From positions 1 to 52,954 of the forward strand of contig CALJFL010000112.1 of assembly GCA_938074135.1 (NCBI GenBank): 52,954 bases of DNA, given 5' to 3'. This DNA is from an uncultured Halieaceae bacterium (GTDB taxonomy: Bacteria; Pseudomonadota; Gammaproteobacteria; Pseudomonadales; Halieaceae). The position numbers and the translations under genes are program-made. Shown piece by piece: positions 28,395-38,355 of the stretch; within the stretch, counting starts at the first letter, position 1; every line of letters starts with the position of its first letter. The notes beneath the pieces are model-generated. The model saw only the letters and a program-made list of their open reading frames with translations. It was not told the origin of the DNA and made no database searches.

Positions 28395-29369
28395 ATGCTG
28401 ATCGCCGCCGCTGCAATTTTAGTCGGCTTTATCGTCCTGATATGGAGCGCGGATCTATTCGTTGCCGGCGCGGCGTCCATCGCCGAAAACCTCGGTATGT
28501 CACCTGTCATTATCGGCCTGACCATCGTCTCAATGGGAACATCGGCCCCGGAAATTTTAGTCTCCATTACTGCAACGGTAGCCGGGGCTGGTACGTTAGC
28601 CATTGGCAACGCCATCGGCTCCAACATCGCCAACGTCGGCCTGGTGCTGGGTGTGACGGTTATGGTGGCGCCGCTACACGTACACCCGAGCTGCATGAAG
28701 AAAGAGATGCCGATCCTGCTGGCAGTTACCGTGGGTGCCGGCCTGCTGCTGGTCGACGGTAGCCTCAATCGACTGGATGGCTGCCTGATGCTCGGCTGCC
28801 TGGTGCTTATCCTCCTGCACATGATGCGCACCCAGTCGCAGGACGAGGTACTTATCGGCGAAGCCGAGGAAGAGCCCCTGCCTGGCTTGAGCCCGGTCAG
28901 GGCCTGGTTAACCTTCGCATGTGGCCTGCTTTTACTTATCGCCAGCTCCAGGCTGCTGGTCTGGGGTGCCACCGAGGTAGCTGAGATGCTGGGCGTCTCG
29001 GAACTGATCATCGGACTCACTATCGTCGCCATTGGCACCAGCCTGCCCGAGTTGGCGGCAACGGTAGCCAGCGCCCTGCGTGGGCACACCGAGATCGCCG
29101 TGGGCAACGTAATCGGCTCCAACCTGTTCAACTTGCTGGCGGTAATGTCGATCCCCGGGCTGCTGACGCCGCTGGCTTTGTCGCCGGAAGTGTTGGAACG
29201 CGACTACGCCGCCATGACGATCGCCACTGTCATGCTCGCTATGGCCGTCTACTTTGGCCGACTCCGAGAGTCGGCTCGCCCGGGGCATTCCTACGTGGGC
29301 AGATCTGTCGGGGCGGTGTTACTCACTTTCTACGGCCTGTATTATTACCTCCTGTACGTAACTATCTAG
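28395..29369 (+). CDS. yrbG: YrbG, calcium/sodium antiporter family protein
   Basis: Inner-membrane cation exchanger of the CaCA family. The 324-aa product has about ten transmembrane helices in two inverted halves. Each half carries the alpha-repeat signature: GMSPVIIGLTIVSMGTSAPEI with NAIGSNIANVGLVLG in the first, and VSELIIGLTIVAIGTSLPEL with NVIGSNLFNLLAV in the second. It is the first gene of the plus-strand kds-lpt group and diverges from mlaC, as in E. coli. AGGA precedes the ATG. Confidence 0.95.
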   Translation: MLIAAAAILVGFIVLIWSADLFVAGAASIAENLGMSPVIIGLTIVSMGTSAPEILVSITATVAGAGTLAIGNAIGSNIANVGLVLGVTVMVAPLHVHPSCMKKEMPILLAVTVGAGLLLVDGSLNRLDGCLMLGCLVLILLHMMRTQSQDEVLIGEAEEEPLPGLSPVRAWLTFACGLLLLIASSRLLVWGATEVAEMLGVSELIIGLTIVAIGTSLPELAATVASALRGHTEIAVGNVIGSNLFNLLAVMSIPGLLTPLALSPEVLERDYAAMTIATVMLAMAVYFGRLRESARPGHSYVGRSVGAVLLTFYGLYYYLLYVTI

Positions 29370-29385
29370 GACATCAAACAACGAT

Positions 29386-30366
29386 ATGGCGGAGCAGGCC
29401 TCCAGCAATTTTATTTCCTCGGCCCGGCGCACGGTTAAGATGGAAGCCGAAGCGGTCGCTGAGCTTGAGCAGCGCATCGATCGGGAGTTTGCCAGGGCCT
29501 GCGAACTGTTGCTGGCCACGCCTGGCAGAGTCATCGTCACCGGCATGGGAAAATCCGGTCATATTGCCAACAAGGTGGCCGCGACCCTGGCCAGTACCGG
29601 CACGCCTTCATTCTACGTTCATCCCGGCGAGGCCAGTCATGGCGACATGGGCATGATCACCGCCGACGATTCAGTGCTGGCACTGTCTAACAGCGGCAGC
29701 ACGCCAGAGCTAATGACCCTGCTGCCACTGCTCAAGCGTCAGGGCAACACCCTCATCAGCATGACCGGCAACCCGGAATCAGAACTGGCGAAAGCCTCCG
29801 ATGCCCACCTGGACAGCTCGGTTGCCACCGAAGCTTGCCCGCTCGACCTAGCACCTACCTCCAGTACCACCACCGCGCTGGTGATGGGAGACGCCCTCGC
29901 CATTGCCCTGCTGGAGGCTCGCGGGTTCACCGCGGAAGATTTTGCCTTTTCTCACCCGGGCGGCACTCTGGGGAGAAAACTCCTGCTCAAGGTGTCTGAT
30001 GTCATGCAGTCAGGGGGCGAACTGCCCACAGTTGCTCCGGCGACGATGATGGCAGATGCCCTGTTCGAGATCAGCAGTAAGGGACTGGGCATGACTACCG
30101 TGATCGATGACAACGGCGGGCTGATGGGTGTGTTCACCGACGGAGACCTGCGCCGGGCGCTGGACGCCAAAACTGACCTCAACAGCACGCCCATCGCCGA
30201 CCTGATGTCGACCAGTGTCAAAACGGTGACCAGCGATATGCTGGCCGCGGAGGCCCTGCGCATCATGGAAGAAAACAAGATCAGTTCGCTGGCTGTGGTC
30301 GACCGGGACAGCCGACTGACGGGTGTGGTTCATCTGCTAAGCCTGTTGCGGGCTGGCATAGCCTGA
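29386..30366 (+). CDS. kdsD: KdsD, D-arabinose 5-phosphate isomerase
   Basis: Converts ribulose 5-phosphate to arabinose 5-phosphate, the first step of KDO synthesis for LPS. The 326-aa protein has an N-terminal SIS domain (VTGMGKSGHIANKVAATLASTG, HPGEASHGDMGM, LSNSGSTPEL, LAPTSSTTTAL) and two C-terminal CBS domains from about residue 210. It lies 16 bases after yrbG and 11 before kdsC, the conserved order. Confidence 0.97.
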   Translation: MAEQASSNFISSARRTVKMEAEAVAELEQRIDREFARACELLLATPGRVIVTGMGKSGHIANKVAATLASTGTPSFYVHPGEASHGDMGMITADDSVLALSNSGSTPELMTLLPLLKRQGNTLISMTGNPESELAKASDAHLDSSVATEACPLDLAPTSSTTTALVMGDALAIALLEARGFTAEDFAFSHPGGTLGRKLLLKVSDVMQSGGELPTVAPATMMADALFEISSKGLGMTTVIDDNGGLMGVFTDGDLRRALDAKTDLNSTPIADLMSTSVKTVTSDMLAAEALRIMEENKISSLAVVDRDSRLTGVVHLLSLLRAGIA

Positions 30367-30377
30367 GGCGCGGGCCA

Positions 30378-30902
30378 ATGGACAGGGAGTTACAGGCCAG
30401 GGCTGCCGCTATTCGCTTACTCGTACTCGACGTTGACGGTGTGCTCACCGACGGTCGCATTTATTACGGCAACTCCGGCGAAGAATTGAAAGCCTTCAAT
30501 ATAAAAGATGGCCTGGGTATCAAGCTACTGCAAGGCGCCGGGGTCACCGTGGCGATCATCACTGGTCGTAGCTCCGATATTGTCCAGCGACGGGCCACTG
30601 AACTCGGCATCAGCGAAATCATACAGGGCCGTGAGGATAAGATTATCGCCCTCCAGCAGCTCACCCAGCGACTGACTATCGACCTGAGCGAGTGCGCCTA
30701 CATGGGAGACGATCTGCCTGACCTGGCGGCCATGCGTGCGGCCGGCATTGGCATGACCGTGGCTGACGCAGCCACCACCGTGGCCAACCATGCTGACTGG
30801 CAGAGCCAGTCAGCAGGTGGGCAAGGGGCTGTGCGGGAGGCCTGTGAGTATCTGCTGGCGGCTCGCGACGCACTGGGCAATGCCGAGGCGGACTACCTCT
30901 AA
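30378..30902 (+). CDS. kdsC: KdsC, KDO 8-phosphate phosphatase
   Basis: HAD-superfamily phosphatase releasing KDO from KDO 8-phosphate. The 174-aa protein shows HAD motif I at D18-V-D20 in LVLDVDGVLTDG, motif II in IITGRSS and motif III/IV in YMGDDLPDL. It lacks a cap domain, typical of the tetrameric C0 type. Its TAA overlaps the lptC ATG by one base. Confidence 0.97.
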   Translation: MDRELQARAAAIRLLVLDVDGVLTDGRIYYGNSGEELKAFNIKDGLGIKLLQGAGVTVAIITGRSSDIVQRRATELGISEIIQGREDKIIALQQLTQRLTIDLSECAYMGDDLPDLAAMRAAGIGMTVADAATTVANHADWQSQSAGGQGAVREACEYLLAARDALGNAEADYL

Positions 30903-31462
30903 TGCCGCGCCCCTTCCTGCAGCTATTGCTGGCTCTTGCGCTGGGGCTGGCGGCCAGTTACTACTGGGAGCCCAAGGCCGGCAAAGCACCGGATCCCGAG
31001 ACGACCGCGAGACAACAGTCACTGCCAAAAAATTATCTCGAGAACACCCGCACCTGGAGCTACGATGAGCACGGCCAGCTCAGCGAAATCCTGGAGGCGG
31101 CCAGCGCGGAACATTTTCCCCAACGCAACGAATCACTGCTGGAACAACCGCGCTATTATTCACACCATGGCGATGACCGCACCTGGTCTGCACAAGCTAC
31201 CCGCGGGCGCTATGTTCACAATGAGGAATTGCTGATCCTGCGTGACGGGGTAGACCTGACCAACGACCAGACCGGCGGCAGGCTGACCAGTGAATCAATC
31301 ACGCTCAACCTGGTCAAAAAAACAGCGGGATCGTTGGTGCCGGTGCTGATCACCCAGGGCCCCCACCAAACCCGGGCAGACGGCATGTTGGCCCACCTGG
31401 ACCTGGAACAAATACGATTGTTCAACAACGTGGAGAGCACCTATGTCCAACCGCAGCCCTGA
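30902..31462 (+). CDS. lptC: LptC, LPS export bitopic membrane protein
   Basis: Inner-membrane-anchored periplasmic component of the LPS transport bridge, passing LPS from LptB2FG to LptA. The 186-aa product has an N-terminal anchor (about residues 4-21) and a beta-rich periplasmic domain typical of the OstA-like fold. The family is weakly conserved; the call rests on topology, length and position between kdsC and lptA. It overlaps the lptA start by 20 bases. Confidence 0.92.
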   Translation: MPRPFLQLLLALALGLAASYYWEPKAGKAPDPETTARQQSLPKNYLENTRTWSYDEHGQLSEILEAASAEHFPQRNESLLEQPRYYSHHGDDRTWSAQATRGRYVHNEELLILRDGVDLTNDQTGGRLTSESITLNLVKKTAGSLVPVLITQGPHQTRADGMLAHLDLEQIRLFNNVESTYVQPQP

Positions 31463-32021
31463 TCGAGGCGTGTACGCCTTGCCCAGAAGCGCCGGCGCAC
31501 TGTTGCTGGCTATGCTTTTCGCTGCCTTCAGCGGGTCCACTCTGGCTCTCCCTGACGATCGCGAACAGCCCATTCGAATCACCGCCGACCAGGCACTGCG
31601 CGATGAAAAGCAAGGTTTTACCGAGTACACGGGCAATGTCCGTATGGACCAGGGCAGCCTCCACATTGAAGCCGACAAAATCACCATCTATCACGTCGAG
31701 GAAGAAGCGGACAAAATTGTCGCCGAAGGCGCGCCGGCACACATGCAGCAACAACCCGAAGTGGGCAAAGGCCTGATGCACGCCCGAGCCAACATTATCG
31801 AGTACTACAAGGCGGAAGACCGGGTTCATCTGCGCGACAACGCCCAGGTCGAGCAGGACGGTTCTACGGTAGCCGGGGACACCATCGACTACTTCATCAC
31901 CGAACAACTGGTGCGGGCTGATTCCAATCAGGCGGAGAGCAGCAGTCGGGTTGAGGTCGTTATACCCGCCCAGGTTGTCAATGAACAAGAGAGCGACAGT
32001 GGCCCGACTGACAGCGAATAA
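31443..32021 (+). CDS. lptA: LptA, periplasmic LPS transport bridge protein
   Basis: Periplasmic protein whose oligomers bridge LptC to LptD and carry LPS across the periplasm. The 192-aa precursor has a signal peptide with probable cleavage after TLA (residue 35). The OstA/LptA core follows: [30 protein letters not shown], then [10 protein letters not shown] and VAGDTIDYF. The start overlaps lptC by 20 bases, and the 3' end overlaps the lptB start. Confidence 0.95.
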   Translation: MSNRSPDRGVYALPRSAGALLLAMLFAAFSGSTLALPDDREQPIRITADQALRDEKQGFTEYTGNVRMDQGSLHIEADKITIYHVEEEADKIVAEGAPAHMQQQPEVGKGLMHARANIIEYYKAEDRVHLRDNAQVEQDGSTVAGDTIDYFITEQLVRADSNQAESSSRVEVVIPAQVVNEQESDSGPTDSE

Positions 32022-32724
32022 CCTGGCCAAGGCCTACCGCGGTAGGGAAGTCGTCAAGGACGTCTCCATCGACCTGGAAAGCGGCCAGGTCGTGGGACTA
32101 TTGGGGCCAAACGGCGCCGGCAAAACGACCTGCTTCTATATGATCGTAGGTATCATCAACGCCGACCGCGGCGCAATCGAGATCAACGGTAAAGACATCA
32201 CCGCCCTGCCGATGCACGAACGTGCCAGACGCGGCATAGGCTACCTGCCTCAGGAGGCCTCGATCTTCAGGAAGCTTACCGTCGGCGACAATATCATGGC
32301 CATCCTGGAGACCCGACCAGACCTCAGCCGCGACCAACGTCATCAACTGCGCGACCAACTGCTGGAAGAGTTCAACGTCACCCATCTGCGCGATAGCCTC
32401 GGCCAGTCACTGTCTGGTGGCGAACGCCGCCGGATCGAGATCGCCAGGGCGTTGGCCACAGAACCAGACTTCATCTTGCTGGACGAACCCTTCGCGGGCG
32501 TCGACCCCATCTCGGTTAACGACATCAAGCAGATAATCCGCCACCTGCAAAGCCGTGGTATCGGGGTATTGATTACCGACCACAACGTCCGCGACACCCT
32601 CGACATCTGCGAGAAGGCGTTCATCGTCGGCGAAGGGCATATCATTGCCGCCGGTAGCGCCGACGACGTGCTGGGCAATGCCCGGGTCAGGGAGATCTAC
32701 CTCGGAGAGCAGTTCAGGCTCTGA
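31999..32724 (+). CDS. lptB: LptB, ATPase of the LPS export ABC transporter
   Basis: Cytoplasmic ATP-binding subunit powering LptB2FG. Starting at GTG 31999 the 241-aa product aligns with the E. coli start MATLTAKNLAKAY and has the same length; an in-frame ATG at 31981 would add six residues. Walker A is GPNGAGKT at 36-43, the signature is LSGGERRR, Walker B is [13 protein letters not shown] and the switch histidine lies in ITDHNVRDT. The start overlaps the end of lptA. Confidence 0.97.
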   Translation: MARLTANNLAKAYRGREVVKDVSIDLESGQVVGLLGPNGAGKTTCFYMIVGIINADRGAIEINGKDITALPMHERARRGIGYLPQEASIFRKLTVGDNIMAILETRPDLSRDQRHQLRDQLLEEFNVTHLRDSLGQSLSGGERRRIEIARALATEPDFILLDEPFAGVDPISVNDIKQIIRHLQSRGIGVLITDHNVRDTLDICEKAFIVGEGHIIAAGSADDVLGNARVREIYLGEQFRL

Positions 32725-32841
32725 TTACCCCGCCGCAGGTTTATAAGCAATAAACGCGCCAATATGGTTGCCAGCTTCCATAGGCCGGCGATACACTGCA
32801 AGAACTGTACCTAAGTACCAGGAAACGCGTAACGCCACTCG

Positions 32842-34320
32842 ATGAAGCAGTCGCTACAGCTAAAACTCGGCCAACAGCTGACCATGACGCCTCAGCTGCA
32901 GCAGGCTATCAAGCTACTGCAGCTCAGTACGCTGGACCTGCAACAGGAGATACAACTGGTCCTGGACAGCAATCCGCTGCTGGAAGTCGCCGAGGAAGAT
33001 GGCGAGGCGGCTCCCGCGGAGCCGGAAGTCAGGGAATCGGCCAGTGACGGCCCGATGGAGAGCATCGACGCAGAAGCCAACGAAGCGATCACCCCCGATA
33101 ACGACTGGTCTGACTCAATGCCCGACGACCTCCCTGTCGATACCCAGTGGGAAGACCTGGTGCCATCCTCAGCGCCGCCTCCGGCACCGGCAGAATCATC
33201 AGACTACGACCTGGACGGCCGCAACAGCAGCACGGACAGCCTGCGCGATGAGCTACTTTGGCAACTGGGCCTGACCCGGCTGTCAGATACTGACCGGGTT
33301 ATCGCCCTGACAATCATCGATGCTACCGCCGACAATGGCCGGCTGGAAGCCAGCGTCGAGGAACTCCATGAGCAGCTGGCTGAAGAGTTGGACATAGAGC
33401 TCGACGAGGTCGTGGCCGTACTGCATCGTCTGCAGCGTTTCGAGCCCACCGGCGTCTGCGCCCGCGACCTGCGCGAATGCCTGCTGATCCAGCTGCAACA
33501 ACTGTCCGCAGACACACCCTGGCTGGAGCAGGCGCGGGTGTTGATCAATCGCCATATTGGCCAGCTCGGCAGTGGCGACTACGCCCAGATACTGCGGCGT
33601 ACCCGGCTAAAGGAAGAGGAGCTGAAGGCCGTGCTGGCACTCGTGCAAACCCTCGACCCGTATCCGGGGGAATCCATAGGCGAAGACAGTACCGAGTACA
33701 TTGTACCCGACGTCTTCGTCAGCAAGCGCAACGGTCGCTGGGTGGTTGAACTTAACCCGGACATCGCCCCCCGCTTGCGGATCAACAACGAATACGCCAG
33801 CCTCATCAAGCGAGCTGACGCCAGCAGCGACAACACGTTTCTGCGGGACAATCTGCAGGAAGCGCGCTGGTTTCTGAAAAGCCTGCAAAGCCGCAATGAG
33901 ACCCTGATGAAGGTTGCCAGCAAAATCGTCGAGCGACAGCGGAATTTTCTCGAATACGGCGAAGAGGCCATGAAACCGCTGGTACTTCATGACATCGCGG
34001 AAGAGGTGGAAATGCACGAATCCACTATTTCCAGGGTCACTACCCGCAAGTACATGCATACCCCTCGCGGTATTTTTGAGCTGAAGTACTTTTTTTCCAG
34101 CCACGTCGCCACGACATCAGGGGGCGAGTGCTCATCCACCGCTATTCGCGCCCTTATCCGCAAACTGGTCGCCGCCGAAAACCCGCGCAAGCCACTGAGT
34201 GACAACAAGATCACGCTGTTACTGGAAGAACAGGGTATCCAGGTGGCGCGGCGTACTGTCGCGAAATACCGCGACACACTTTTTATACCGCCCTCAAACG
34301 AGCGCAAGAGATTGGTCTAG
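32842..34320 (+). CDS. rpoN: RpoN, RNA polymerase sigma-54 factor
   Basis: Sigma factor for -24/-12 promoters requiring AAA activators, controlling nitrogen metabolism, motility and other functions. The 492-aa protein has the glutamine-rich region I ([25 protein letters not shown]) and an acidic region II (about residues 48-115). The core-binding domain, a helix-turn-helix and the C-terminal RpoN box [10 protein letters not shown] at 469-478 complete it. It follows lptB by 117 bases with no clear terminator between. Confidence 0.98.
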   Translation: MKQSLQLKLGQQLTMTPQLQQAIKLLQLSTLDLQQEIQLVLDSNPLLEVAEEDGEAAPAEPEVRESASDGPMESIDAEANEAITPDNDWSDSMPDDLPVDTQWEDLVPSSAPPPAPAESSDYDLDGRNSSTDSLRDELLWQLGLTRLSDTDRVIALTIIDATADNGRLEASVEELHEQLAEELDIELDEVVAVLHRLQRFEPTGVCARDLRECLLIQLQQLSADTPWLEQARVLINRHIGQLGSGDYAQILRRTRLKEEELKAVLALVQTLDPYPGESIGEDSTEYIVPDVFVSKRNGRWVVELNPDIAPRLRINNEYASLIKRADASSDNTFLRDNLQEARWFLKSLQSRNETLMKVASKIVERQRNFLEYGEEAMKPLVLHDIAEEVEMHESTISRVTTRKYMHTPRGIFELKYFFSSHVATTSGGECSSTAIRALIRKLVAAENPRKPLSDNKITLLLEEQGIQVARRTVAKYRDTLFIPPSNERKRLV

Positions 34321-34401
34321 ACTTACTTAGAGAAGAGTATCTACAAGCGCAACCTGTACGCGGTGGTGAGCCACCGATTATCACCTGAAGAGGAGTTTCA
34401 A

Positions 34402-34689
34402 ATGCAATTAAATGTCAGCGGTCACCATGTGGAAGTGACAGAGCCCCTAAGGGAATATGTAGGGAGCAAATTCGAGCGCCTGCAACGACACTTCGACCAG
34501 ATAACCAACATTGAGGTCACCCTGATCGTAGAAAAACTGGTCCAGAAAGCCGAGGCCACCATACACATATCCGGGGCGGACATCTTTGCGGCCGCCGAGT
34601 CGGAAGACATGTACGCCGCGATCGATGCACTTGCCGACAAACTTGATCGCCAACTGATCAAACACAAAGAAAAATCACGGGGCCACTGA
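34402..34689 (+). CDS. hpf: HPF, short ribosome hibernation promoting factor
   Basis: Binds the 30S subunit and promotes 100S ribosome dimers in stationary phase together with RMF. At 95 aa it is the short gammaproteobacterial form. The start MQLNVSGHHVEVTEPLREYV at ATG 34402 has AGGAG ahead; the in-frame GTG further upstream is not supported. It sits between rpoN and ptsN as in most gammaproteobacteria. Confidence 0.96.
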   Translation: MQLNVSGHHVEVTEPLREYVGSKFERLQRHFDQITNIEVTLIVEKLVQKAEATIHISGADIFAAAESEDMYAAIDALADKLDRQLIKHKEKSRGH

Positions 34690-34699
34690 CTAATATCCT

Positions 34700-35161
34700 A
34701 TGCAACAACTCGCTCAACTACTGACCCCGGCGCGAACACTGTGCCGGGCCCCGGGGATCAGTCGCAAACGACTGTTCGAGACTATCGCCAGCGTGATCGC
34801 ACAAGACCAGCTATCACTGCCTTCGGAGGACATTTTCAGCCAACTCATTGCCAGGGAAAAACTCGGCAGTACGGGTCTGGGCAAGGGTATTGCGATACCG
34901 CATTGCCGTATCGAAAACTGTACTCACCCCTTGGGCACACTGGTGACGCTGCAAGACCCCATCGACTTCGACGCACCGGACAACCAACCGGTTGACCTGC
35001 TATTTGTCCTACTGGTACCTAATGAGGCCCACCAGTTGCACCTGGACATTCTGGCTAATGTGGCCGGTCTGTTCAGCCAGGACAGCTTCTGTGAAGCCTT
35101 GCGCGCCGCCGGGGACAACGCCCAGCTGCACGAGATAGCAACGACCTGGCCTGAGCAGTAG
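34700..35161 (+). CDS. ptsN: PtsN, nitrogen PTS enzyme IIA(Ntr)
   Basis: Regulatory phosphocarrier at the end of the PtsP-NPr-PtsN chain, influencing potassium transport and nitrogen-carbon balance. The 153-aa protein contains the phospho-acceptor His68 in GIAIPHCR, with the GSTGLGKG motif just before it and LLFVLLVPNEAHQLHLDILA after. It starts 10 bases after hpf, and rapZ begins 7 bases after its stop. Confidence 0.96.
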   Translation: MQQLAQLLTPARTLCRAPGISRKRLFETIASVIAQDQLSLPSEDIFSQLIAREKLGSTGLGKGIAIPHCRIENCTHPLGTLVTLQDPIDFDAPDNQPVDLLFVLLVPNEAHQLHLDILANVAGLFSQDSFCEALRAAGDNAQLHEIATTWPEQ

Positions 35162-35168
35162 GTCGATC

Positions 35169-36023
35169 ATGCAACTGGTCATCATCAGCGGACGGTCTGG
35201 CTCCGGCAAAAGCACGGCACTGCACCAACTCGAAGACGAAGGTTACTACTGCATCGACAATCTGCCGGTGGCCTTGTTACCGGCCCTGATGACAGAAGCG
35301 GGTCGCGCCGAATTTGAGCATTTCAAGGGCGCGGCGGTGTGCATTGACGCTCGCAATGCCTGGAAGGATCTGGAAAACTTCAGCGCCATTCTCGCATCAC
35401 TACCGGACACGGTAGAGACCCGCATTCTGTTTCTGGACGCACAGGACAACGCGCTGATAAAACGCTTCAGTGAAACCCGGCGCCGACACCCCCTGAGCAG
35501 TAACGAGATACCCCTTGCCGAGGCGATCGAGCGCGAGCGAGTATTGCTGGAGCCCATCGCCGCTTCGGCCTCACTGGTTCTGGACACCAGTCAGCTCACG
35601 ATTTACGAATTGCGCGACGCTATTCGCGAACGACTGGTTGGCGCAACGGCCGGGGTGATGTCGATCCTCATTCAATCTTTTGGTTTTAAACGGGGTATCC
35701 CGGCAGATGCCGACCTGGTGTTCGATCTGCGCATGCTACCCAATCCACACTGGGTAAAAGCCCTTCGACTGAAAACCGGCCTTGACCCGGCGGTTGCCGA
35801 GTTCCTTGAAGCCCAGGAAATCACCGGCGACCTGTACCGGGATATCTGCCATTACCTGGACAATTGGCTGCCGCACTACAGCGCCAGCAACCGCAGTTAT
35901 ATGACAATTGCGCTGGGTTGTACCGGTGGCCAACATAGGTCAGTATATTTATCCAATCGGCTTTTCCAGCACTATAGCCAGCACTACGAACACATTCACA
36001 TCAGGCACAGGGAACTGCAATAG
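35169..36023 (+). CDS. rapZ: RapZ, RNase adaptor and nucleotide-binding protein
   Basis: In E. coli RapZ targets the small RNA GlmZ to RNase E and so controls glucosamine-6-phosphate synthesis for the cell wall. The 284-aa product has Walker A GRSGSGKS at residues 8-15 and the YYCIDNLPVALLP segment. The C-terminal RNA-binding half contains FDLRMLPNPHW and the signature IALGCTGGQHRSVYL. It lies between ptsN and npr, the conserved order. Confidence 0.97.
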   Translation: MQLVIISGRSGSGKSTALHQLEDEGYYCIDNLPVALLPALMTEAGRAEFEHFKGAAVCIDARNAWKDLENFSAILASLPDTVETRILFLDAQDNALIKRFSETRRRHPLSSNEIPLAEAIERERVLLEPIAASASLVLDTSQLTIYELRDAIRERLVGATAGVMSILIQSFGFKRGIPADADLVFDLRMLPNPHWVKALRLKTGLDPAVAEFLEAQEITGDLYRDICHYLDNWLPHYSASNRSYMTIALGCTGGQHRSVYLSNRLFQHYSQHYEHIHIRHRELQ

Positions 36024-36033
36024 CAGACGGCTA

Positions 36034-36303
36034 GTGATCCAGACTCAGGTAACCATCGTCAACAAACTCGGTCTGCACGCGCGTGCAGCGGCAAAATTTG
36101 TCGGCTGCGCCTCCTCGTTTGCCAGTACGATAAAGGCAGGCAAAGCGGGCAATCTGGTCGATGGTAAAAGCATCATGTCGGTCATGATGCTGGCCGCAGG
36201 AAAAGGTACCGAACTCGAACTGCACATCGAAGGTAACGATGAAGATGCCGCCCTTGAGGCCCTGACAGCACTCATCGCCGACCGATTCGGCGAAGAAGAG
36301 TAA
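36034..36303 (+). CDS. ptsO: NPr, HPr-like phosphocarrier of the nitrogen PTS
   Basis: Transfers phosphate from PtsP to PtsN. Starting at GTG 36034 the protein is 89 aa and the active-site histidine falls at position 15 (NKLGLHARAAAKFV), the canonical HPr numbering, which supports this start over the longer open frame. GKSIMSVMML and the C-terminal acidic end are typical. It begins 10 bases after rapZ, with a poor ribosome site. Confidence 0.95.
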   Translation: MIQTQVTIVNKLGLHARAAAKFVGCASSFASTIKAGKAGNLVDGKSIMSVMMLAAGKGTELELHIEGNDEDAALEALTALIADRFGEEE

Positions 36304-36411
36304 TACTGCCGAAAGCAGTGACCCCCCGGCCGTTGTTGTAATCACGCGATTACCGGATAATTATCCTCTCGGGCCGACATGCGCTGAGACTGATCATCGC
36401 GGACTATAACA

Positions 36412-37764
36412 ATGGCGCACGCTACGGACACTACCCAGAAGCAACTCGACAAGCTGTCGCTGGCCTTGGACAGCGGCACGCTGGTGGACGTCCGACGGAT
36501 GCTCAATGGCCTGTCATCCGCCGATGTCGCTCACCTGATTGAATCGTCGCCACCCAGGGTACGCCACGTGCTGTGGAAGATGGTGGAGTTCGAACGCGAG
36601 GGTGAGATTCTCAACGAACTTAGCGACGAGCTGCAGTCCCACTTTCTCAGTGATATGGATGCGGCCGAAGTTGCCCAGATAACCGAAAGACTTGAGGATG
36701 ACGATGTCGCCGACATCCTCCAGCAACTGCCGGACCGGGTCACCCGCGAAGTACTCGATGCGATGGATCAGCAGGACCGCGCCCGACTGGAAAGGGTGAT
36801 GCATTTCCCGGACGATTGCGCCGGCGGCCTGATGAACACCGATACCATCACGATCCGCGCCAGGCTGACCCTGGAGGTGGTGTTGCGCTACCTGCGGCGC
36901 CATGAAGAAATCCCGGCTATGACCGACAACCTGATCGTGGTCAATCGCAACGATCAGTACATCGGCCTGCTACCCCTGCGCACCTTGCTGGTTTCGGACC
37001 CTTCGGCCTCGGTTCGCGAAATGATGCTCACCGATATCGAGCCGATACCCGCCTACCTGCCCGACGACGAGGTGGCCCGGTTGTTTGAACGTAACGACTG
37101 GGTCTCGGCGCCTGTTGTTGACGACAGCGGTAAGCTGTTGGGTCGAATCACCATCGACGATGTGGTCGATGTGATCCGCGAAGACGCTGACCACTCACTG
37201 ATGTCCATGGCCGGGCTGGACGAAGACGAGGATACTTTCGCGCCACTACTTAAGGCCGCGCCCAGGCGAGCTATCTGGCTGGGTGTGAATCTCATTACTG
37301 CATTTATAGCAGCCTCCGTCATCAATATGTTTCAGGACACCATCGAGAAGGTCGTCGCCCTGGCGGTACTGATGCCGATTGTGGCTTCCATGGGCGGCGT
37401 CGCCGGGACCCAAACGCTGACCGTTCTGGTTCGCGGGATAGCGCTCGGTCAGGTTACCCGCTCCAACCAGGTCTACCTGATAACCCGGGAACTGATGATC
37501 GGTGTGCTCAATGGCATGCTCTGGGCTGGAGTGGTCGCCGTCGCTGCCTCATTGTGGTTCGACGACTGGAGTATCGGTTTTATCATCGCTGCAGCGATGG
37601 TCATCAACCTGATAACAGCGGGACTCAGTGGCGCACTGGTACCATTGGCAATGAAAAAGCTGCAAATTGATCCCGCCCTCGCCGGTGGTGTCGTTCTCAC
37701 CACAGTGACCGATGTTGTAGGCTTCATCTCTTTCCTTGGACTGGCGACCCTGTTTTATGCCTGA
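36412..37764 (+). CDS. mgtE: MgtE-type magnesium transporter
   Basis: Inner-membrane Mg2+ channel gated by cytosolic Mg2+. The 450-aa product has the acidic superhelical MgtE N domain (about residues 30-135), a pair of CBS domains (about 136-255, beginning CAGGLMNTDTITI) and a C-terminal membrane domain with five helices. Membrane-domain signatures include LMPIVASMGGVAGTQTLTV. No M-box-like leader is evident in the 108 bases upstream. Its last eight bases overlap the darP start. Confidence 0.95.
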   Translation: MAHATDTTQKQLDKLSLALDSGTLVDVRRMLNGLSSADVAHLIESSPPRVRHVLWKMVEFEREGEILNELSDELQSHFLSDMDAAEVAQITERLEDDDVADILQQLPDRVTREVLDAMDQQDRARLERVMHFPDDCAGGLMNTDTITIRARLTLEVVLRYLRRHEEIPAMTDNLIVVNRNDQYIGLLPLRTLLVSDPSASVREMMLTDIEPIPAYLPDDEVARLFERNDWVSAPVVDDSGKLLGRITIDDVVDVIREDADHSLMSMAGLDEDEDTFAPLLKAAPRRAIWLGVNLITAFIAASVINMFQDTIEKVVALAVLMPIVASMGGVAGTQTLTVLVRGIALGQVTRSNQVYLITRELMIGVLNGMLWAGVVAVAASLWFDDWSIGFIIAAAMVINLITAGLSGALVPLAMKKLQIDPALAGGVVLTTVTDVVGFISFLGLATLFYA

Positions 37765-38284
37765 CTATAACGGCAAGGAAGAGGCCGACGACGAGATACT
37801 GCCGCCCAGCAAATCCGCCCTGAAAAGGCAGATGACCGCACTGCAGCAACTGGGGGAGTCACTGGTCGCGCTCAGCGACAAGCAACTGCAGAAAATACCT
37901 ATCGCCGAAGACGACCTGAAAATTGCGATAGCTGAAACGAAGCGGATTACGTCTAACAGCGCCAGGCGCCGTCACATGCAGTATATCGGCAAGCTCATGC
38001 GCAATATCGATCCCACCCCGATTGAGGCAGCGATGGGGGCATTGCATGCCAGCCGCCAGGCAAGCGCCGATACATTTCACGAACTGGAAAACCTGCGCGA
38101 CCTGATCCTGGCCGAGGGCGACAAGGGGATACAGCAGGTTATGGAGCGCTGGCCTGCTGCCGAGCGGCAGCAGTTGCGCCAGCTGCTTTTACAGCATCAA
38201 CGCGAGCAACAAAAAGGTAAACCACCAGCCGCCAGCCGCAAACTTTTCCGCTACCTGCGGGAACTGCAGGACGATCAGGGCTGA
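37757..38284 (+). CDS. darP: DarP (YjgA), 50S ribosome assembly-associated protein
   Basis: DUF615 protein that associates with late 50S precursors. ATG 37757 gives 175 aa starting MPDYNGKEEADDEILPPSKS, the family N-terminus; the frame extends seven codons upstream. The core PPSKSALKRQMTALQQLGE and the C-terminal SRKLFRYLREL are diagnostic. It overlaps mgtE by eight bases. The usual companion pmbA (tldE) is not adjacent. Confidence 0.95.
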   Translation: MPDYNGKEEADDEILPPSKSALKRQMTALQQLGESLVALSDKQLQKIPIAEDDLKIAIAETKRITSNSARRRHMQYIGKLMRNIDPTPIEAAMGALHASRQASADTFHELENLRDLILAEGDKGIQQVMERWPAAERQQLRQLLLQHQREQQKGKPPAASRKLFRYLRELQDDQG

Positions 38285-38304
38285 GTTCAGATATAAGCCC
38301 AACT

Positions 38305-38343
38305 ACCGTTTTAGGCCCTGAAAAAAACCGTTTTTAGCCCTGA
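38305..38343. repeat. Imperfect 17-bp direct repeat between darP and yhdP
   Basis: Two 17-base copies, ACCGTTTTAGGCCCTGA at 38305 and ACCGTTTTTAGCCCTGA at 38327, match at 15 positions with a five-base spacer. They occupy the convergent gap between darP and yhdP. No clear terminator stem is seen, so the role is unknown. Confidence 0.6.
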
Positions 38344-38355
38344 GCGAGCATCTGA

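Noticed and set aside
36304..36411. Possible magnesium-sensing leader ahead of mgtE
   Set aside because: The 108-base gap is too short for an M-box riboswitch and I could not find its conserved core.
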